From Paragorgia papillata (Eukaryota; Cnidaria; Anthozoa; Scleralcyonacea; Coralliidae), in the NCBI GenBank assembly GCA_035771165.1, contig JAWNZC010000413.1:1921001-1985000 (forward strand): a DNA stretch of 64,000 bases, written 5' to 3'. Every line of letters starts with the position of its first letter. Positions within the stretch are counted from its first letter, which is position 1. Of the stretch, positions 40,548 through 52,854 are shown in pieces. The translations under genes were made by a program, and so were the position numbers. The notes under the pieces are model-generated. The model saw only the letters and a program-made list of their open reading frames with translations. It ran no database searches and was not told where the DNA came from.

Positions 40548-41439
40548 AGTTATTACATAATAAATGTTTCTTTCGGTGTCTACAGTTAGATATAAGTTCA
40601 TTTCTACGATTAAGTGAGCTTAGCTCGGGGTGGAAAATAATAATAAACTTTTCATATAAGCATAAGTTACATCGTTTAGTACTGATAGAGTAGGATTTGC
40701 AACGTTTCAAAATTTTCCATTTACTGGAATAAGGGACATTGGATTCTTTCAGCGACCAAATAGGTTTGCTGAGTTCAGTGACATTTCTTTGCTTCTTATT
40801 TCTGAAAGAGCTTGCGTGGTTCGAAAATCGTTTTTTAAAAGTGTTCTCTGTTAGGCCGACGTATGTTTCCTGCTCGTGGTTATCTTATCTGGTTACAGTG
40901 GCTTGATAAACAACACTTTTTGTTTGGCATTTTCCGTTGAGTGGACAGTGGATTTTCTTGCGGCAATTACATTCATTGTCTACAGCGGTTTGATTAGGGT
41001 GTGATTCTTTATTAAGTAGGGATTTGTTGTGGGATGAAATAATATTCTGGATGTTAGGCAAACAGCTGTAGCTCAACTTAAGTGTGTTGCGGTTGAAGAT
41101 CTTGTGCAGTGGATGGTTTCTCGGGAAACATTCGTCGATCGTCATCAGGAATTTATGGCGGACGTTGGTGGCGACATTGCAGCTGTAAGGCGGATAGAAC
41201 CAGATAACATTTCGACTTCTGGTGCGTTTTTCTTTCGTTGGCTGCGGTTTGAAGTTTAGGTTGTAGTTGTAACCACTCTTCTTGGGCCTCTTGGTACGGT
41301 TGCTTGGCTGAGTCAAAGGACTTTTTATCAGAAGATATGGTAGATAATCTTCGGTTGATGGATTCTGGTATGCTGCGGAGTATTGATGGCGGGTGGTTGC
41401 TGTGTCTGTTAACATATTGGGGACATTTCTGGGTTTCAT
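40548..41439 (-). mobile_element. Penelope-like element, C-terminal region with GIY-YIG endonuclease
   Basis: The minus-strand frame from 41439 reads [37 protein letters not shown] and LKLSYSCLPNIQNIISSHN, then a Cys-rich CNCRKKIHCPLNGKCQTK and VVYQATVTR. One in-frame TAA at about 40882 interrupts it. The same frame continues with ETYVGLTENTFKKRFSNH, the GIY-YIG endonuclease signature of Penelope-like retroelements, and ends at a TAA near 40549. The reverse-transcriptase part, expected upstream, is missing, so the copy is 5'-truncated. AATAAAG lies between the ribozyme and the end. Confidence 0.88.
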
Positions 41440-41574
41440 GTACGGTCTAAATGTTCCAGTTCTCAGGTCTAGTGTGATGTCTATACTTATATGAATGTTT
41501 AAGTAATTTAATTTGCTTAAATTTGGTCATACAAATGTATAGATTATTTAGATGTATATCATGTATATCTATCA

Positions 41575-41697
41575 CACACGAGGGGAGTGTTTCATTAGGA
41601 TTTCCAAACGCTAGACGTTTGTTAAAAAGGAAAATTTTTTTAACAAACCTCGAGGTGTTTAGATATCTTGATGAAACACTCTTCTGAGTAATAAAGC
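41575..41697. mobile_element. Degenerate foldback MITE
   Basis: CACACGAGGGGAGTGTTTCA is mirrored by TGATGAAACACTCTTCTGAG, with AACGTTTG-type inner arms. Same family as 43211-43362. The adjoining 41700-41760 carries a Penelope-like terminus (AGCTTTCGGCTATACCGG). Confidence 0.7.
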
Positions 41698-42061
41698 AAA
41701 TAAAACGTTCTCCGATCAAAATATTTATTACAACAAGCTTTCGGCTATACCGGGAACGGTCAGCTATATATACAAAAGAAACGTATAATTAGATGTGTGA
41801 TACGGATATGTTGATTGGATGTATTAAGGTGTTTAATATTTCCATACAGCGTTCAGCGTTCACATGTCGAGTCTCCTTATACCGTAACCGAAAGACTTTG
41901 AAATCTTGACACACCGCATCAACAGACGAAGCTATTAATACTCAATTCTTCTTAAGAAATAACTAAACGCATTTTAAACGCCTACTGTACTCTACCACAC
42001 ACATATCCCACACAACACGCCAAACGCCTACTCTCATGCACGTAATCGTAATCGTGTTTTG

Positions 42062-42092
42062 TAATTTTTTTTTTTTTTTTTTTTTTTTTTTT
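42062..42092. repeat. Poly-T tract
   Basis: About 27 consecutive T, followed by GCGGCCGC. Confidence 0.8.
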
Positions 42093-42436
42093 CGCGGCCG
42101 CAATCGTCTTTTGTGTATTGCGAATTACGTTTTCTATCGGGGAATTAGATTGTGTTTTGATTTTGTCTGTGACCAATGTGTTTAGACTTTAACAGAGTAA
42201 TAGATAGCCAGGGGGGGGCATTCTCCCCCTGAAAATGTTGCTATTTTGGATTTCTAAAGCCATAAATAACGTAATTTTGTTGTTATCAAACCAGAACATA
42301 GAATGATGCACATCAGAATATCTTTAGATTTCTTTATAAATGTAAAAACTTCGTAAATGTAAAAACAAGTTGGAGACATTTTATAGAGACCCTTAGTATT
42401 GTAATTTATAGCATATGCAGTATGCATGTCTGTTTT

Positions 42437-42438
42437 TA

Positions 42439-42514
<76 letters not shown>
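42437..42514. repeat. (TA)n microsatellite
   Basis: About 35 TA units; a shorter (TA)n is at 42787-42810. Confidence 0.95.
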
Positions 42515-42517
<3 letters not shown>

Positions 42518-43139
42518 CAATCTACAGAAACGGTGTTTCGCTGTACAGCAGCTCATCAGTGTAGCTTGGAACAATCTGAATGAATTTCATCAATTACTTA
42601 TACACATGCGATCGTCGGCGACAACCGCATGTGGGACAGCATCGGTGAAATACATTCAGATAGCGTGAAGTGCGCATGGGCCCAGAGTGCGCAAACTTCC
42701 ACAAGGGTAGTGAGCGTTGCATTATCGTTAATAGGTACCCACGGCAACTTCACAGAGTGCTCAACAACACCGAAGTGAAGGAGCGTACATATATATATAT
42801 ATATATATATAACACATTACTAGTCTACTCACTTTGCCTTAAAACAAGTGTCCCCCCCCCCTACAAGTTTCTCCATTGATTTCAAGTTGCAATAGAACGG
42901 TCTTGGGGGGGGGGGGGGGTTGCCCCTTGCCCTCCTGGCTACGCCACTGTGCATGTGATAACCTGCGCATGTGTGTGAATGCAGCTTTCATAACAATTTC
43001 AGTACCTTTTATGACCTTTTATCCAAAACACCTCCACCTACTCACTGCGAATTAGCAGTAATCCGAGTGAACGCCTGACCAGGCGTCTTGTTTAATATAC
43101 AAAACAAGGGTAACTCCGAAGATGGTAAACATTTTATTA

Positions 43140-43180
43140 ATGATTCAACGCTTCGACTAAATTGTAGTCATCGTCAGGAA
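43140..43180 (-). ncRNA. Degenerate hammerhead-like motif, Penelope remnant
   Basis: The minus strand reads CCTGACGATGACTACAATTT followed by AGTCGAAGCG: a CTGACGA core, a GACTA/TAGTC stem II, and GAAG in place of GAAA. Probably a decayed element terminus. Confidence 0.4.
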
Positions 43181-43210
43181 TGCTACTGGTTGTGACGGTT
43201 ACAGTGATAT

Positions 43211-43362
43211 GTAATATATCATACACGAGGAGGAGTGTTTCACCAGGATATCCAAACACTGAGACGTTTGTTGAAAACCTAGGCAGAGCCGAGGTTTTTG
43301 AACAAACTTCGAAGTGTTTGGATATCCTGATGAAACACTCCTCTGAGTGTATGATATAGCAT
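43211..43362. mobile_element. Foldback MITE (TATCATACACGAG family)
   Basis: ATATCATACACGAGGAGGAG is mirrored by CTCCTCTGAGTGTATGATAT; inner arms GTGTTTGGATATCCTGATGA and inverse. Confidence 0.8.
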
Positions 43363-43847
43363 CTCAAACAAATCAGTATTTAAAGAGAAAATCAAAGTAA
43401 AAGTTTGCTTAATTTATGTAATTTCTTCCTCCGATGTCCAAACCACTTACACGGTACTGATTTCCTTTGTGTTTTCCTCATGAATTATTAATGAGTTTGA
43501 GATTCATAGGTGAAGAATTATGAGGTATATCTAGGTAGATATTAGCAGAAGATTATACTAATTCTCTAGAGGCTTTAATAGTTCCATGGTTAAGTTAAGA
43601 CTTTTGTCGATGGATGGCGAGGGATTCTTTAAAAAGCAACAACGACCAGTGATCAGCTTTATCTATTATTTTACAATTATTAAGAATTAGTTGATATAAA
43701 TTACAGTTTATAGTTGCGTCTGTGTCCAGAGAGAGTTCTATCAGAGTTTTAATATGTTGAAAGTGTTCACAAGATGTGATATGGGTATAGATTTCTGAAT
43801 TCGGGTTAGTGGCGTAGGCCTACTCTGGGATCTTAACTCGCCGTGAG

Positions 43848-44005
43848 ATAAGGCGAGGCTGTGCGAGTTAATTCGGAGATAAGGCGATTAAAGGAAAAAA
43901 TACAACTATTTACCCGCGTGAGTTAAGGCGAGATAAGGCGAGTTAAGGAAAAATGCAACTATTAACCCGTGCAAGGTAAAGCGAGATAAGATTTAAGGAA
44001 AAATA
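43848..44005. repeat. Degenerate tandem repeat of GAGATAAGGCGA units
   Basis: Four to six copies of GAGTTAAGGCGAGATAAGGC-like units with AAATGCAACTATT spacers. Confidence 0.75.
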
Positions 44006-44009
44006 ATGC

Positions 44010-44660
44010 AACTCGTATATCAGGGCAACATATCACATCTTACGCTTAACTCAATGGACCGAGGCAAAGTACACTGTACAACTAGCAAGGACACACATGC
44101 TGGGGTTAGACACTGATCTAGTATCAAGTCATTCAAGTGCACATAAAGATTCCACAGTGTGATGGAACTCTACTGTATACCACTACTATTAAACAAAAAA
44201 TTGTTTTTATTAAAGTTGTTAACTCATTTGACATTACCAAAAAAAGATGGCAGTTGAATAAAACAATCACAGAATAATATGATTTTAAACTACGAATTTA
44301 ATGCTTTTGAACTTACCAAATTGTGAGGATAAGAGTTCCGTTTCCCGTAATTCTGACTTACATTTTTGGGTGATACACTGTATTTTGCCAATATTAATTT
44401 TGATCTCTACTAATATTAATAGAGTCTTTTTAGACTTTCATGTAATAATAGTGTAGCGCCGGTGTAGCCCAAGCCTACATAAAGTATTTTTCCAATATTT
44501 TTTCATTTTTTACTGGGCAGTTTGTTAGAAGGCTCCGACGATGAGTGATAGAGTGAGTCAGACTACTCACGTTCAGACTAGTCAGACTCAACAGTGAAAA
44601 GAGAACTTGTTTTTTTCTATCTACTGCGCATGCGCTAGTAGATACTATGCTATCGACGGG
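44010..44660. other. Intergenic DNA, nothing resolved
   Basis: No supported coding sequence or recognisable element. Confidence 0.4.
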
Positions 44661-44667
44661 TTGAGTA

Positions 44668-44741
44668 AGTTAAATGTTAAGTTAAGTTAAGTTAAGTTAA
44701 GTTAAGTTAAGTTAAGTTAAGTTAAGTTAAGTTAAGTTAAC
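44668..44741. repeat. (TTAAG)n microsatellite
   Basis: About 14 GTTAA pentamer units upstream of the HECT-like gene. Confidence 0.9.
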
Positions 44742-45381
44742 AATAGAATAACTTCGGAGCCAATGAGAATGCAGGGTGGCACAACAACTTATCGAGTGAT
44801 AGCCGAATACTGTAGATCTGCAGTATATCTAACCTTACTCTATTTCGATTGTTGTTTCTACACTGCCTACGCAGCACGCTACTTTTATTTTACTGTAGAA
44901 CTGGTCGTTTTCCGAAGTGATTTTAAATTATTGCATACTTTGCCACGAATCTAATAGTTCGCGCTGAGCATAGCCTGCGTAGCAGACTCTTTGGGGAGGC
45001 AAGATGAAACAAGGGCCTGCCGGCGTCTATTGTGATTTTCCCACACGCCGTTCGTCCACGAACGGCGACCTTTCATTGGTTGGGAAGGTCTGGGTGATTC
45101 AGTTATAACATTTGACATGGATGGGGACAGTTCGCACTGCCATTCAATGATAATAGAAAAGTTCCCAAAGCTGTCCTCCAGTGGATATGAACTATTACTA
45201 TATGACCGAGCAGGGGAGAATTCTGCTTTTTGTCACTTAAAGCCACCTTATACACCCAGAAAGATAAAAGAGGTAGCAGGCCAGTGTAAAATATATATTA
45301 AACCATTACAAACCAGGGCAAAGTTAAATAAAATAAAATAAAAGGATCTTATTGAAGACACTGAAGAGGCACCATCACAAG

Positions 45382-45720
45382 TAAGTTACAAAATAATTTA
45401 TTATTTTGAAATAATTTATTAATTTTAAATTAAATTAATTAATTAATTAAAATAATTAAATAATAAAATAATTAAAATAATTGTAAAATAAATCATTAAT
45501 AATTAAAAATAATAATAATAATTAATAAATAATTAATAATAATACTTAATACTTAATTAATTAATTAATAATTGTTAGTAATTAATATTTTTAATAATTA
45601 AATAATTAATTAAATAATTTTTTAAATAATTCATTAATTTATCATTTATTATTTATTTAAATCAGCAAAATGATGTTATTGATATTTGATATTGTACTAT
45701 AACTTTATTTGTAGATAAAA
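45382..45720. repeat. AT-rich (TTAA/AATAATT)n tract
   Basis: Nearly pure A/T with TAATTAAT units, inside the first intron of the HECT-like gene. Confidence 0.8.
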
Positions 45721-46107
45721 TAAAAAGAGATAAAATAAGTCATCTTAATCGAAGCACAGATATTGTTATTTGATTAATATTACTTCTTTTGTGGTGTTCT
45801 TTTATTGTTGCAACCGTACAATGAATTCTAGTTTATAAATGGTTGGTTGTTGATATAGAGGATAGTGGACCAGTGGTAGCGTGTATCACATGTATTGCTG
45901 TATCCCAATGAGTACCATGAAAGTTCATCATGCAGCATTTCACAGTGATCAGCCAAGGTATGTAAATGAAAAACTACACGATTCTATTGAACATTAAATG
46001 CTAAAGGTTAAAAGTTGTAACTACATGTACATGTAACCTTATCACTTTCCATTGTAACCTTTTGGTACTTCTATTAATTTTACTCTGGATCATGCCATTC
46101 TACTCGT

Positions 46108-46360
46108 TAACCCTTTCACTCCAAAATACGGAATTTTCCATATATACTTTATTATTTTACTCTATCTAACACCAGACGATTTTACTCGTCAATGGGAGAG
46201 CTCCCAGAAATTTGGGAGTGAAAGGGTTAACCCATCTCTTTAACCCTTTCACTCCCAAATATGGAATTTTCCATACTTTATTATTTAACTCTGTCTAATG
46301 CCAGATGATTTTACTCGTCAATGAGACAGCTCCAGGAAAGTTGGCACTGAATGGATTGTT
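46108..46360. mobile_element. Tandem pair of TTAA MITEs (CCCTTTCACTCC family)
   Basis: The first copy (46109-46230) runs TTAACCCTTTCACTCCAAAA to GGGAGTGAAAGGGTTAA; a second, truncated copy begins at 46240. Both contain CCAGAYGATTTTACTCGTCA. Similar pieces are at 9472, 38053 and 61310. Confidence 0.8.
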
Positions 46361-48742
46361 CACCGTGTTGATTAAACCTTTCCAATGTAGCAATTTGACA
46401 CTTTATTATATATTATTCAGGCTAACACTGCATGATTTTACTCACCAACCATGTGCACACAGAAAAACTCAACATATATGTTACAGCCTCACTGCTTTCA
46501 GAATTATTTCAACTAGGTGGTTGTGATGTAGGCAGTTGTAAGGATAAGGGGGGTTAATTATCTTTAACAACAGTTAGAGTCATTCCAGTATTCCTTTATT
46601 GTAATATGAAGAACAACTCAGACAATTTTCTAAACTCAATTTTATTAAATTTTACAAATTCTCAATCATATAAGCAACTGAACCATACATAGTTTCAACA
46701 AAATAAAAACGACTATTTTACTGATAATGCATGTATATAATATATAATGGAAGGTGCACAGGGATTCTCTGTTAGGTACTTCGAGTAATAAAATTATCAT
46801 ACATCATAAAGTAGTCCTAGGTGGAGAACCATCAGGGATATTAGAAGTACTACCATGTGGAAGCAATTTGAGATATACAAAGTTGATATTACTTTCTGCA
46901 TAAATTGTCCAACGAACATCAATTGTTTAAAAAAATTGGAATAGAAATAGACAAGCCAGAGGAAAGAATAACTTCTAAAATAACATTTCGATATTTAGAG
47001 TGGAGAAAATGGTACAGAACAGATATGTTTTATATATGTAAGAAAGTAACCAGTGATAAATCTCATAGCAACCGCTGGAGCTCTGGCGGTCACTGGCTTA
47101 TTTTGAAAGCCGTGCAGCCTTCTCAACCATGGTAGATATATATAATCCTACTTGTATCAGGCTAAAGATTATTGCTATTGGGTAATGTCACCACCATTTT
47201 TATTTCAGACAAAAAAAAAAAAAAAAGAGATGCCACGTATTGACACTTTGTTGCAAAATCAGGATAAAGGTGAACATTCTAGGTATGGAAACTTTGCGCG
47301 CGTAGTTTTTGCAATGTATGTATGCTACGTGACATGATATTGCAATAACATCCTTGTGCAGCGCATACACTTACAGATATTTCAAATTTCCAATGCAGGA
47401 CCAGTGAGAGGAAAAGTGCATTGCTTGGCCTAGTCCCCACAGCAACTGCTGATGAAGTAGAATCTGCTCTTTCTGAAGCCTATGTGGATGCTGCTGCCCA
47501 ACAGTTATTAGGTCATTATTTTTTACATATTGCTTATTTTTATTTTAGTAATTGTTTAATTAATGAATTGATTGATTAATTAATTAATTAATTAATGCAA
47601 ACATTAGCTTCTAATCACAACATAACAAGGACTAGATTAGGTTACTCCAACCATGGATTTCATCGGACATCAGCAACCGGCAAATTCAGATGGCTAATTT
47701 CGAGATCATCACTACTTACAGTACTTTTGCAATTTCATATTATTGATATTTCACCTGAGGAATTGGGCTTGAAACATTTCACAAGCTAAGTGGCGTCCCA
47801 TAAAAGGCGTCCCCAAAAAATTGAAGAAAAATGGCGGGAATATGCGTCCTTGCGATCCCACAGGCATCCTCAGTTTTAGAAAAGTCAAGAAAACTGTTAG
47901 GTCAGTGATCACTCTTATGAGTGAAAAAAAACATAAATGCATCAATTTTTAAAAAATTTTTTGGGACACTTCTTTGCGAGACCCGCAGTCTAGGTATATA
48001 CACGTCAGTGGTAGAATGTCACAAAGATTTTTATACAACTTAATAATTCCTTTCTTTTCGTTACAGGTTTAGATGAAGAAGATGAAATGCTTCCTGGTCA
48101 GAGCAGTGCCACAACAACAAAAAGTGTAACAGAAAATATATCGGGTTCCAGTCTTGACGAATTCCGAGAGAGAATGATTGACCAGTCCCTACCAAGGCAA
48201 CGTTTCACCGTGTCTAGGGAAGATGGTATGGAGGAGCTCAAAAAGGACATTTTGTGCTGCTACAAAAATAATCAATGCAGTCTATATGCATTACCAAGGG
48301 TCCGATTTGAGGGAAAAGAAGGGCTGGAAGTGGTCCAATTAGAGAATTATTTTTATGCGCAATGAAGATTGTGCAGGAGGGAATCGATAAACGAGGAAAA
48401 CCAATAATGTTCTTCGAGGGAGAAGAGGATCATAAAATCCCTATACATGACCAATCTTTGAGATGTACTGGCACATTCCGGGCCATTGGGCGTATCATTG
48501 GTCATTCAGTTCTCCATGGTGGTCCATTGCTTTATGGCCTTTCTCCGGCCGTCAAACATTATTCTGCTTCAACGGAATCGACTACAAACAAAGATGAAGA
48601 CCTCGCTCTGCAAACCCTACCAATAACTCTTGATGACATTCCGGACATTGAACTCAGGGGCTACATATCCCAGGTGAAGTATTTACACTATACATGCACG
48701 TCACTTTCGCTTGAATAAAAGTAGTTTACATTTTATCACACA

Positions 48743-50682
48743 CTGCAAAAAGTGTATTTTTGACTTTGTGTTAAATTAACAAAACTTTGTGTAAACAGTT
48801 ACTCAAAGATGTGTGTTAATTTACACTCTTCCTGTGTAACTGTTGTTTTACACAAATTCCTGTGTACAATTTACACAGTTTTTGTGTGGTAATTAAATTT
48901 ACTCAAATTTTTGTGTAGATACTCAGTCTTTACACGAACTATGTGTAAAAACCTAAATCAAATTTACACAGAGCTCAGTGTGTTAAACGTTTAAAATTGT
49001 GACACAGTATATTTACACAATATCTTGTGTAAATTTTACGTTGTATAAATTGGATTTTACACAAAATCATGAGTAGAATTTACGCAGTGATTGCGTAATA
49101 TTTAATTTTATTTATAGATTTCCGTGTAGACTTTAGCGTTTTTACGTTTTACACATATGTGTAAGGATTACAAAGAATCAGTCTAGAAAAATCAACTAGA
49201 AATATGTTAACACAACAACCCCTCGCCCTCTTTAACTCGCTCCCCACCAACGGTTGCTCATTCGAGCAACACATTCCATTCCCTTTGTTCTACGTTAGCC
49301 AATCAGATTTAGCGAACCATATATATCTTCATCCTTCACCCTCGGTTGTTTTGAAACCACCTAATATTTTGCTACATCCTGTTGGCAGTGCTTGGCGGCA
49401 CTCGCACAAAAGCGAAAATGATAATTCATTTCAACTTGTTTACAACGCTTTTGGATTTCCTACAGTCTCGATGTCGCCTGGGATTTCAAGCTTTTGTATA
49501 GCCATGGCCATTCTGCCAAGGAAAGAAAAAGGAGTATGATTTTGTAGAATTTATTGATGTAAGTTTGCTTTTCATTCCTAAAATGCTAATCTTGAGTAAA
49601 TCAATATCTGTAAATCAGATACAAATTTGTCCTTATTTATATAAACTTTCTGTTATATTACTTAACAAATAATAATATAGAATGTTTAGAAATACAATTT
49701 ATTATTTAAAAGTTAGACAAGTTAGTATACTGCATGTACTGATTATTATTTTTTTCATATAGGAAAAGGCTGATGCAACAGCAATCATCAAAAAGAGATT
49801 GACACCTTGTCCTGGAATAATCATCCAAGGGTCCGTGGATTGCCCATCAGAAATTATTATTATCGCTGAACAAGGCATAATTAATATGTGTGGTTGAAAT
49901 ATATCTTATAAGAGATTTATTACACAACTGCTCTGATCAACAAATTTTTATGGAAAAAGAAAACTCTAAAAAGGCCAGAGAAGTAGCGTAACTTGCACCT
50001 GACAAAATAATAAGCATACATGAAGTAGTCTCCGTGTGATAAATTTGATTGGCTAACAATCCAAATAACCAGTGCAAATAAATAAATAACTATCCAAATA
50101 TCGCTGTATATTTGCACTCATTTTTAGCGTTATTTGCAAAAATGCATCTTGAACATTCACGATGGCAAAAAACTTCCAACATCAGTCATTTCGTTTGTGA
50201 ATGATGTAGAACACTTAGCTTCAAAGACCCTTGAGTGATTCCATTGTATATATTGTATATTTCTTTATTAAGATCAACTTCAATGTTTTATATTTGAAAA
50301 TATTTTTTAACTGTCATTTATTTAACTTTACATTATTTGGTTAATATATATGGATGCAACTCTCTGTAACATTTACATACACTTTGTGTAAAATGTCATT
50401 TCTACACAAAATAATGTGTATTAATATGGATCCATGCCATTGCGCTTGTGTCAATTTACCGCATACTTAGTGTAAAATTTACACACACTGTGTGTAAAAT
50501 GTAATTTCTACACAAAATAATGTGTATTAATATGGATGCATTGTGCTTGTATAAATTTACCGCATATTTAGTGTAGAATTTACACATCCGACTGTGTAGA
50601 TATTACACAACATACAGTGCTACTATGGATGCATTTTTTACACCGTATTTTGTGTTAAATTTACACAGTATTTTTTGCAGTG
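48743..50682. mobile_element. CACTGCAAAAA element with TGTGTAAA sub-repeats
   Basis: CACTGCAAAAAGTGT at the left is mirrored by TTTTTTGCAGTG at the right, with a CA dinucleotide on each side. Both subterminal regions (48760-49160 and 50350-50660) are filled with variants of TTTACACA/TGTGTAAA, about 20 or more. An interior segment near 49520-49840 could be an exon pair (KKEYDFVEFID joined to EKADATAIIKKRLTPC) of an unknown gene. It sits in an intron of the HECT-like gene. Confidence 0.7.
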
Positions 50683-50877
50683 CATGTGATTGTTCATGAT
50701 AAATTCACATGTGTTGAATTTCGTAATATGCATTTCCAGTTTTCTTCTCTATTATTTTATGTGCGCAATATGTAGATGCTTAAATATATGAAATTTATTT
50801 CTTGTGTTGAACAGGTTATCTGACTTGTTCGGTTTATGCGCTTGTGAGATATCCTGGTCAACACAATTGTCAACTTG

Positions 50878-51626
50878 TCTTATTTTGATCTTATCATAAA
50901 GTACATTTAAAATGAGGATGAACGGCGTTTGTGGTTTGTCAATATCTCATTTCGTTCAAGAGATATTCACGCTTTTGAAATATGCAAATTAGATGACTGA
51001 TGACGTCATTTACTCCAAACGAGCGAAACGAAAATCGTAAAATTGGGAATATCTCTAGAAATAAACAATAGAAAGTGCTCAAAGTTTGCATGCTTATAGT
51101 ATTAAATAAAATAGGCTTCACTGTGGAACATTAGTTGTTTTCATGGAAACTGCTGGTGCCTGGTCCCCTCCAATCATGAAAATTAAATTTGCTTATTTAT
51201 CAGCAATCAAGTAGCGTTTACTCCAGCGAATTGACGAAGTGACGATTAGAGCTTTAGATTAGAGTATTATAATTCAAAGGTTTAAAACTTTCTATTTTCA
51301 AACAATGAAGCAAAAATGATTCCCTTTTTTAAGATTTAGAGTATAGCCTGAGAGCATGCGCTTACCATGGCAATCACAAAAGTTCCACAGAGAAGTGTAT
51401 TTTATTGGATACTATAAGTATACAAAGTTTAAGCACGTTCTATTGTTTATTTCTAGAGATATTCCCTATTTTACGATTTTCATTTCGCTCGTTTGGAGTA
51501 AATGACGTCATCATCCATATAATTTACATATTTCCAAAACGTGAATATCTCTTGAACGAGATGAGATATTGAGAAACGCCGTTCATCCTCATTTTAAATG
51601 TACTTTATGATAAGATCAAGATAAGA
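50878..51626. mobile_element. Foldback element with about 245 bp arms
   Basis: TTGATCTTATCATAAAGTAC and AAAATGAGGATGAACGGCGT at the left are mirrored at 51385-51626, including CTCCAAACGAGCGAAACGAA. The spacer is about 260 bp. No reading frame. In an intron of the HECT-like gene. Confidence 0.85.
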
Positions 51627-51796
51627 CTGAAGATTTTTTCATCCACTTTAACATTTTTGCATATACATGTACATGTACAGTAGTCTCTGTTTCTGACATA
51701 CTCACCAAGATTGATGTACAGTGTAAACTTAGTGACCCCAAATAATGATTGATGTTTAGCTTGAAAATCTTCCTGCAAATGAAAGTCCTTGAGCAG

Positions 51797-51832
51797 TGTA
51801 GTGACGTCACTTAATTAGTTACGCCCTGCATG

Positions 51833-51908
<76 letters not shown>

Positions 51909-51964
51909 TATAGAATAATAAAGAGGACACTTAGTGCGTGCATAGTCAGAGAGTGATCAGTACA
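51797..51964 (+). repeat. 5' LTR of the Ty3/Gypsy element
   Basis: It starts TGTAGTGACGTCACTTAATT and ends GAGAGTGATCAGTACA. It contains a (TA)n expansion of about 35 units at 51834-51903 that is absent from the 3' LTR. AATAAAGAGG is a possible poly(A) signal. Confidence 0.93.
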
Positions 51965-52077
51965 TTTGGCGACGAGCGATAAAAGAAACAAATCTGGATC
52001 AAACTTAAATATTCAAAAAAAAACAAAGGATCATCGTGTAGTAACTTCAAGGACCATGTCGAAAGCAATTCCACAAT

Positions 52078-52854
52078 TTGAGCCGTTCTTGGTGCATCAT
52101 GAAGAAGCCACAACATCGTCGGCGGGAACTCGTTGGAAGAAATGGCTTCAACGTTTTAATAATCTTATGGTGGCCGTCAAAAAAGCGAAAACGCACCTTA
52201 CTTCTACACCTGGTCGGATCGCAAATATATGATATCTTTGACACATTCACGGATGAGCAAAAAGGCCCAGAGGATGATTTTGATCAAGCAGCACCAGCCT
52301 TAACGTCCTACTTTACCCCCAAGAAAAATACAGAATTTGAGGTACACAAATTCAGACAGGCCAGTCAGCGCCAAGATGAAAAGATCGACAGCTTTTACAC
52401 ACGTCTCAGACAACTAGCCGCAACTTGTGAATTCACTGATATCGACCGCGAGATCAAAACACAAATCGTACAAAACTGCACATCCAAGGCACGTCGAAGA
52501 CGTGCTTTACGTACCAAGATGAATCTCAACGAACTATTGGAATTAGGAAGTGCATACGAACTATCCGACGAGCAAGCAACACAAATCGAAAGTAAAAATT
52601 CCGAATCAGCTAATTATGTCAACAAAAGAACCACACATCGACACACAAAACATTCAACGCTGCCAGACAAACACAACAACAAGAAACCGACCAAATCATG
52701 TTATTTCTGCAACGGCCCTTATCCTCATCATGGTAACTGCCCAGCAAAAGGAAAAACCTGTTGGTCCTGCGGAAAACAAAATCATTTTGCTGCTGTATGC
52801 CGTTCACGACACAACGAAAAGAAACCGCGCGAATCAGTCAAGACTGCACTGTAA
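52078..52854 (+). CDS. gag: Gag region with two zinc knuckles (degraded element)
   Basis: The frame includes a capsid-like helical part (VHKFRQASQRQDEKIDSFYT, RLRQLAATCEF), known from the gag of Ty3/Gypsy elements, then two Cys/His zinc knuckles, CYFCN...H...C and CWSCGKQNHFAAVC (CX2CX4HX4C). The start of gag upstream lies in another frame (51966-52232), so a frameshift near 52200 is likely. The 3' end runs into the MITE at 52847. Confidence 0.85.
   Translation: MSRSWCIMKKPQHRRRELVGRNGFNVLIILWWPSKKRKRTLLLHLVGSQIYDIFDTFTDEQKGPEDDFDQAAPALTSYFTPKKNTEFEVHKFRQASQRQDEKIDSFYTRLRQLAATCEFTDIDREIKTQIVQNCTSKARRRRALRTKMNLNELLELGSAYELSDEQATQIESKNSESANYVNKRTTHRHTKHSTLPDKHNNKKPTKSCYFCNGPYPHHGNCPAKGKTCWSCGKQNHFAAVCRSRHNEKKPRESVKTAL

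Noticed and set aside
41705..41760. Second hammerhead ribozyme
   Set aside because: The minus strand has CTGACCG, not CTGANGA, before the stem, so the core is not met.
46905..47135. 76-residue frame upstream of the HECT-like exons
   Set aside because: No similarity to the family and its phase does not link 45380 to 47209; probably intronic.
49204..49539. 111-residue frame MLTQQPLALFNS
   Set aside because: No family features; a different frame in the same place makes the better exon candidate, itself uncertain.
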